From the NCBI GenBank assembly GCA_946480485.1, contig CAMLJW010000010.1, positions 1-27,440 of the forward strand: 27,440 nucleotides of DNA, written 5' to 3'. The notes under the pieces are model-generated. The model ran no database searches. It saw nothing but the letters and a program-made list of their open reading frames with translations, and was not told where the DNA came from. This document shows, piece by piece, positions 24,324-27,440 of the stretch; the first letter of the stretch is position 1; each line of letters begins with the position of its first letter. A program made the position numbers and the translations under genes. The stretch comes from an uncultured Streptomyces sp. Lineage in GTDB: Bacteria; Actinomycetota; Actinomycetes; Streptomycetales; Streptomycetaceae.

Positions 24324-24986
24324 CTACTGGAGTGTCGCTGGACGCCCGGTGAGACACCTGGCGTTTTCCAGATGCGCCGTGAGCTGCTTCTGGATGCGCA
24401 CGGTCGCCTCGTCGAGCGCCTTGCGCGTACGCCGCCCGCCACGGTCGCCGGCCTGGAACGGGGCGCCGAAGACGACGTCGATGCGGCTGCGCAGCGGGGG
24501 CAGCCCCTTTATCAACCGTCCGCGCCTTTGAGTGCTTCCCAGGACGGCGACCGGAACGATCGGCGCTCCGCTGCGTACGGCGAAGTAGGCGAGACCGGCG
24601 CGCAGCGAGGCGAAGTCACCCTCGCCGCGCGTGCCCTCGGGGAAGATCCCGAGGACGCCGCCGCTCTCCAGAATCCCGAGAGCCTGGGTGATCGCGGTGC
24701 GGTCGGCGGTCGTACGGTCCACCTTCACCTGCCCGATGCCGAGCAGGAAGGGGTCGAGGGGACCGATGAACGCCTCTTTCTTGATCAGGAAGTGCGTGGG
24801 CCGGGGAGCGACGCCCATGACCATCGGGCCGTCGACGTTGTGGGAGTGGTTGACGGCCAGAATCGCCGGGCCGGTCGCGGGGACCTTCCAGGCGCCCAGG
24901 ACGCGCGGCTTCCACAGCCCGTACATCAGGCCGACGCCGATACGCCGCCCGACCTCCGCACGCCGAGCGGAAGGTACGTCCGTCAC
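24324..24986 (-). CDS. PlsC-like 1-acylglycerol-3-phosphate acyltransferase
   Basis: A 220-aa enzyme. GTG 24986 overlaps the cmk stop as GTGA, so I prefer it to the longer frame beginning at 25025. It shows the acyltransferase motifs: His47-x4-Asp52 in [21 protein letters not shown], and FPEGTR at residues 115-120, with PIVPVAV as the last block. Family members acylate lysophosphatidic acid to phosphatidic acid at the membrane during phospholipid synthesis. A weak N-terminal hydrophobic segment ([15 protein letters not shown]) may touch the membrane. It lies between cmk and der, an arrangement I recall as common in actinobacteria; the overlap implies co-translation with cmk. Confidence 0.92.
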   Translation of the reverse strand: MTDVPSARRAEVGRRIGVGLMYGLWKPRVLGAWKVPATGPAILAVNHSHNVDGPMVMGVAPRPTHFLIKKEAFIGPLDPFLLGIGQVKVDRTTADRTAITQALGILESGGVLGIFPEGTRGEGDFASLRAGLAYFAVRSGAPIVPVAVLGSTQRRGRLIKGLPPLRSRIDVVFGAPFQAGDRGGRRTRKALDEATVRIQKQLTAHLENARCLTGRPATLQ

Positions 24987-25678
24987 TTCCCGGCCCGCTT
25001 CTCCTCGACGAGGGTGACCACGCACTCGATGACCTGCTGGAGCGTGAGGTCGGAGGTGTCCACCTCGACCGCGTCGTCCGCCTTGGCGAGCGGTGAGGTC
25101 TTCCGGCTGGAGTCGGCCGCGTCCCGCTTCAGCAGGGCCTCGCGGGTCGTGTGGAGGTCGACGCCCTTCAGCTCACCGCTGCGACGGGCGGCGCGGGCCT
25201 CCGGGGAGGCGGTGAGGAAGATCTTCAGGTCGGCGTCCGGCAGCACGGTCGTGCCGATGTCCCGGCCCTCGACGACGATGCCCGTCGCGGCGGCCGAGGC
25301 GATCGAGCGCTGCAGTTCGGTGATCCGCGCGCGCACCTCGGGCACGGCACTGACCGCGCTCACCCTGGAGGTGACCTCCTGGGTGCGGATCGGGCCCGAG
25401 ACATCCATGCCGTCCACCGTGATGGTCGGCGCCGAGGGGTCCGTACCGGACACGATGTCCGGCTTCTGGGCCACGGCGGCGATGGCGGAGGGGTCGGTGA
25501 CGTCTATGCCGTTGGTCACCATCCACCACGTGATCGCCCGGTACTGGGCGCCGGTGTCGAGGTAGCTGAGGCCGAGCTGGGCCGCGACGGCCTTGGAGGT
25601 GCTCGACTTGCCCGTGCCGGAGGGGCCGTCTATGGCGACGATCACTGCCGGGGCGGTCCGGGCGGCGGTGGTTTCCAC
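24983..25678 (-). CDS. cmk: Cytidylate kinase
   Basis: A 231-aa enzyme converting CMP/dCMP to the diphosphate with ATP. GTG 25678 (VETTAARTAPAVIVAIDG) is chosen because it places the P-loop close to the N-terminus and gives the usual length; GTG 25741 would add 21 unlikely residues. Visible motifs: P-loop GPSGTGKSS at 18-26, LDTGAQYRAITWWMV in the CMP-binding region, VVEGRDIGTTVLPDADLKI, and FLTASPEARAARR. It overlaps the PlsC-like gene by 4 bases. The 241 bases up to tyrA hold short GC-rich inverted repeats but no gene; the cmk promoter is likely there. Confidence 0.95.
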   Translation of the reverse strand: METTAARTAPAVIVAIDGPSGTGKSSTSKAVAAQLGLSYLDTGAQYRAITWWMVTNGIDVTDPSAIAAVAQKPDIVSGTDPSAPTITVDGMDVSGPIRTQEVTSRVSAVSAVPEVRARITELQRSIASAAATGIVVEGRDIGTTVLPDADLKIFLTASPEARAARRSGELKGVDLHTTREALLKRDAADSSRKTSPLAKADDAVEVDTSDLTLQQVIECVVTLVEEKRAGK

Positions 25679-25919
25679 GGGTGCGAGCACCTTCCTGGTA
25701 CGGGGTTGGTGGGCTGCTACGGGCACGATCGCGCCCCGCACAAGGTTACTGGCTTCCCGGACCCCTTATTACGGGCCCTGCGGCCGCCCCACGATGATCA
25801 GCCGCACCGGGCTCGCGCCACGACGGCGCGGGAGCGCGGGGTGCCCCACCCGTCAGTACCACCTACCCGGACGGGGTCCCCCACGGAGACTACTGCCCAG
25901 CATGGGTGCCCCCTCGGGC

Positions 25920-27014
25920 TTACTGCCGAATCGCCCAGCCCCGCTCCCGCAAAGCCGCCGTCAGCACCGGTGCCGCCGACGGCTCCACCAGCAGCTGCAC
26001 CAGGCCCGCCTGCTGACCTGTGGCGTGTTCGATGCGGACATCCTCGATGTTGACGCCGGCTCGGCCCGCGTCGGCGAAGATGCGGGCCAGTTGGCCGGGC
26101 TGGTCGTCGATGAGGACGGCCACGACCTCGTACGTCCGCGGAGCGGAACCGTGCTTGCCGGGGACGCGGACCTGGCCGGCGTTGCCGCGGCGCAGGACGT
26201 CCTCGATGCCGCCTGCGCCCTCGCGGCGTTTGGCCTCGTCGCAGGACTGGAGCGCGCGCAGGGCCCGCACGGTCTCGTCCAGGTCTGCGGAGACGTCCGC
26301 GAGGAGGTCGGCGACCGGGCCCGGGTTCGCGGACAGGATGTCGATCCACATCCCTGGATCGGAGGCGGCGATCCGGGTCACATCACGAATGCCCTGACCA
26401 CACAGGCGTACGGCCGACTCCTCGGCGTGCTCCAGGCGCGCGGCGACCATGCTGGACACCAGGTGGGGCATGTGCGAGACCAGCGCGACGGCCCGGTCGT
26501 GGGCGTCCGTGTCCATGACGACGGGCACGGCACGGCAGCGCGACACCAACTCCAGGGCGAGGTTGAGGACTTCGGTGTCGGTGTCCCGGGTGGGCGTCAG
26601 CACCCAGGGGCATCCCTCGAAGAGGTCCCCGGTCGCAGCGAGGGGGCCCGACCTCTCACGACCCGACATGGGATGCGTACCGATGTACTTCGACAAGACG
26701 GCCGGTTCGAGGCCCAGCGACTCCAGCTCGCGGCGCGGCGCGCCCTTGATGCTGGCCACGTCGAGGTAGCCGCGCGCGACCCCGCGCCGCATCGCGTCCG
26801 TGAGCGCCGCGGCCACGTGCGCGGGGGGCGCCGCCACGATCGCGAGGTCGACGGGACCCGCGGGCTCCTCGTCCGTGCCGGCACCGAGCGCGGCCGCCGT
26901 ACGGGCCTGCTCCGGGTCGTGATCGGCGAGGTGCACGACGACGCCGCACTTGGCCAGGGCCAGGGCCGCCGACGTGCCGATGAGCCCGGTGCCGATGACG
27001 AGTGCGGTCCTCAC
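25920..27014 (-). CDS. tyrA: Prephenate dehydrogenase with ACT domain
   Basis: A 364-aa NAD(P)-dependent enzyme converting prephenate to 4-hydroxyphenylpyruvate in tyrosine synthesis. GTG 27014 overlaps the aroH stop as GTGA. Residues 4-13 hold the Rossmann motif ALVIGTGLIG; His114 in GTHPMSGRERSG is the probable catalytic histidine, followed by GCPWVLTP and DAHDRAVALVSHMPHLVSS. Residues from about 290 form an ACT domain (TYEVVAVLIDDQPGQLARIF, NIEDVRIEHATG), suggesting feedback control by an aromatic amino acid, probably tyrosine. Coupling to chorismate mutase places two successive steps of tyrosine synthesis together. Confidence 0.95.
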   Translation of the reverse strand: MRTALVIGTGLIGTSAALALAKCGVVVHLADHDPEQARTAAALGAGTDEEPAGPVDLAIVAAPPAHVAAALTDAMRRGVARGYLDVASIKGAPRRELESLGLEPAVLSKYIGTHPMSGRERSGPLAATGDLFEGCPWVLTPTRDTDTEVLNLALELVSRCRAVPVVMDTDAHDRAVALVSHMPHLVSSMVAARLEHAEESAVRLCGQGIRDVTRIAASDPGMWIDILSANPGPVADLLADVSADLDETVRALRALQSCDEAKRREGAGGIEDVLRRGNAGQVRVPGKHGSAPRTYEVVAVLIDDQPGQLARIFADAGRAGVNIEDVRIEHATGQQAGLVQLLVEPSAAPVLTAALRERGWAIRQ

Positions 27015-27373
27015 TGGGCGATGTCCTTGCGGAGTGCGGCCGCGGCGCCGAGATAGACGTGCGCGATGTCGGCACGGGGCTTGTCGGACTCGATGTGCGC
27101 GAGGACCCGTACGACCCTCGGCATCGCGCCCTCGATGTCCAGTTCCTGAGCGCAGATCAGCGGTACGTCGACGATGCCGAGCGCCCGCGCGGCGGCCGCC
27201 GGGAAGTCGCTGTGCAGGTCGGGCGTCGCCGTGAACCAGATGCTGATGAGGTCGTCGGCCGTCAGGCCGTTCCGCTCCAGGATGGCGGTGAGCAGCCCGC
27301 TGACCTGCTCGTCCATGTGTCCGGCCTCGTCCCGCTCCAGTTGGACGGCGCCGCGGACCGCTCGTACCGCCAC
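27011..27373 (-). CDS. aroH: Monofunctional chorismate mutase, AroH class
   Basis: A 120-aa enzyme rearranging chorismate to prephenate. It begins at GTG 27373, with AAGGAG 7 bases upstream. It belongs to the trimeric Bacillus-type AroH fold rather than the helical AroQ fold. Residues equivalent to the known active site are present: Arg7 (VRAVRGAVQ), Cys74 and Glu77 (PLICAQELDIEG), Arg89 (PRVVRVL) and Tyr107 (HVYLGAA). The product passes to TyrA, whose gene overlaps this stop. The 5' leader contains a 10-bp tandem repeat. Confidence 0.95.
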   Translation of the reverse strand: MAVRAVRGAVQLERDEAGHMDEQVSGLLTAILERNGLTADDLISIWFTATPDLHSDFPAAAARALGIVDVPLICAQELDIEGAMPRVVRVLAHIESDKPRADIAHVYLGAAAALRKDIAQ

Positions 27374-27385
27374 GGTGTTGCTCCT

Positions 27386-27423
27386 TGCTGATGCCTGCTG
27401 ATGCCTGCTGATGCCTGCTGATG
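27386..27423. repeat. 10-bp tandem repeat in the aroH leader
   Basis: TGCTGATGCC is repeated at 27386, 27396 and 27406, followed by a partial copy TGCTGATG at 27416. All copies are identical. The repeat sits immediately upstream of the aroH ribosome-binding site (minus strand). Confidence 0.9.
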
Positions 27424-27440
27424 TACGTATCGGCTCTGTG

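Overview
The window is high-GC actinobacterial chromosome and is almost certainly Streptomyces. The evidence is a strong third-position GC bias, many GTG starts, GTGA/ATGA gene overlaps, and gene types typical of the genus: a streptogrisin-type secreted protease, a SepF-like protein, an Rpf-LysM cell-wall protein, and an AroH-TyrA-Cmk-PlsC-Der block. From memory the order resembles the S. coelicolor region that runs from dnaE2 to the chorismate mutase gene; I could not check this.

Left part (1-4 kb, accessory in character): the C-terminal part of a large tyrosine recombinase, then a TetR regulator divergent from an amidase around a perfect 16-bp palindrome, then a frameshifted fragment. At 4-8.6 kb lies a two-gene translesion-synthesis (TLS) operon: dnaE2, with two LexA/SOS-type boxes in front of it, overlaps by GTGA a shortened Y-family polymerase that has lost its fingers and catalytic carboxylates. 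That second protein looks like a Streptomyces counterpart of the ImuB adaptor.

Middle (8.6-20 kb): a streptogrisin B-like protease with a decayed second C-terminus behind it; a DUF5685-type pseudogene; an intact SepF-like gene; an acyl-CoA dehydrogenase stump; a 14-TM DHA2 exporter divergent from a PIG-V-like mannosyltransferase; a PAP2 phosphatase; an I78 protease inhibitor; a GT4 glycosyltransferase coupled to an unknown beta-rich protein; and a decayed ABC ATPase.

Right part (20-27.4 kb): an Rpf-LysM protein, a conserved protein of unknown function, a Ser/Thr/Gly-repeat protein, and the leftward housekeeping series aroH-tyrA, cmk-plsC-like, der. Within that series the two adjacent pairs overlap by GTGA.

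Two things stand out. One is the apparent catalytically dead Y-family partner under double SOS control. The other is the number of broken genes (five candidates in about 17 kb) lying between intact core genes. All family assignments come from reading motifs; no database search was possible.
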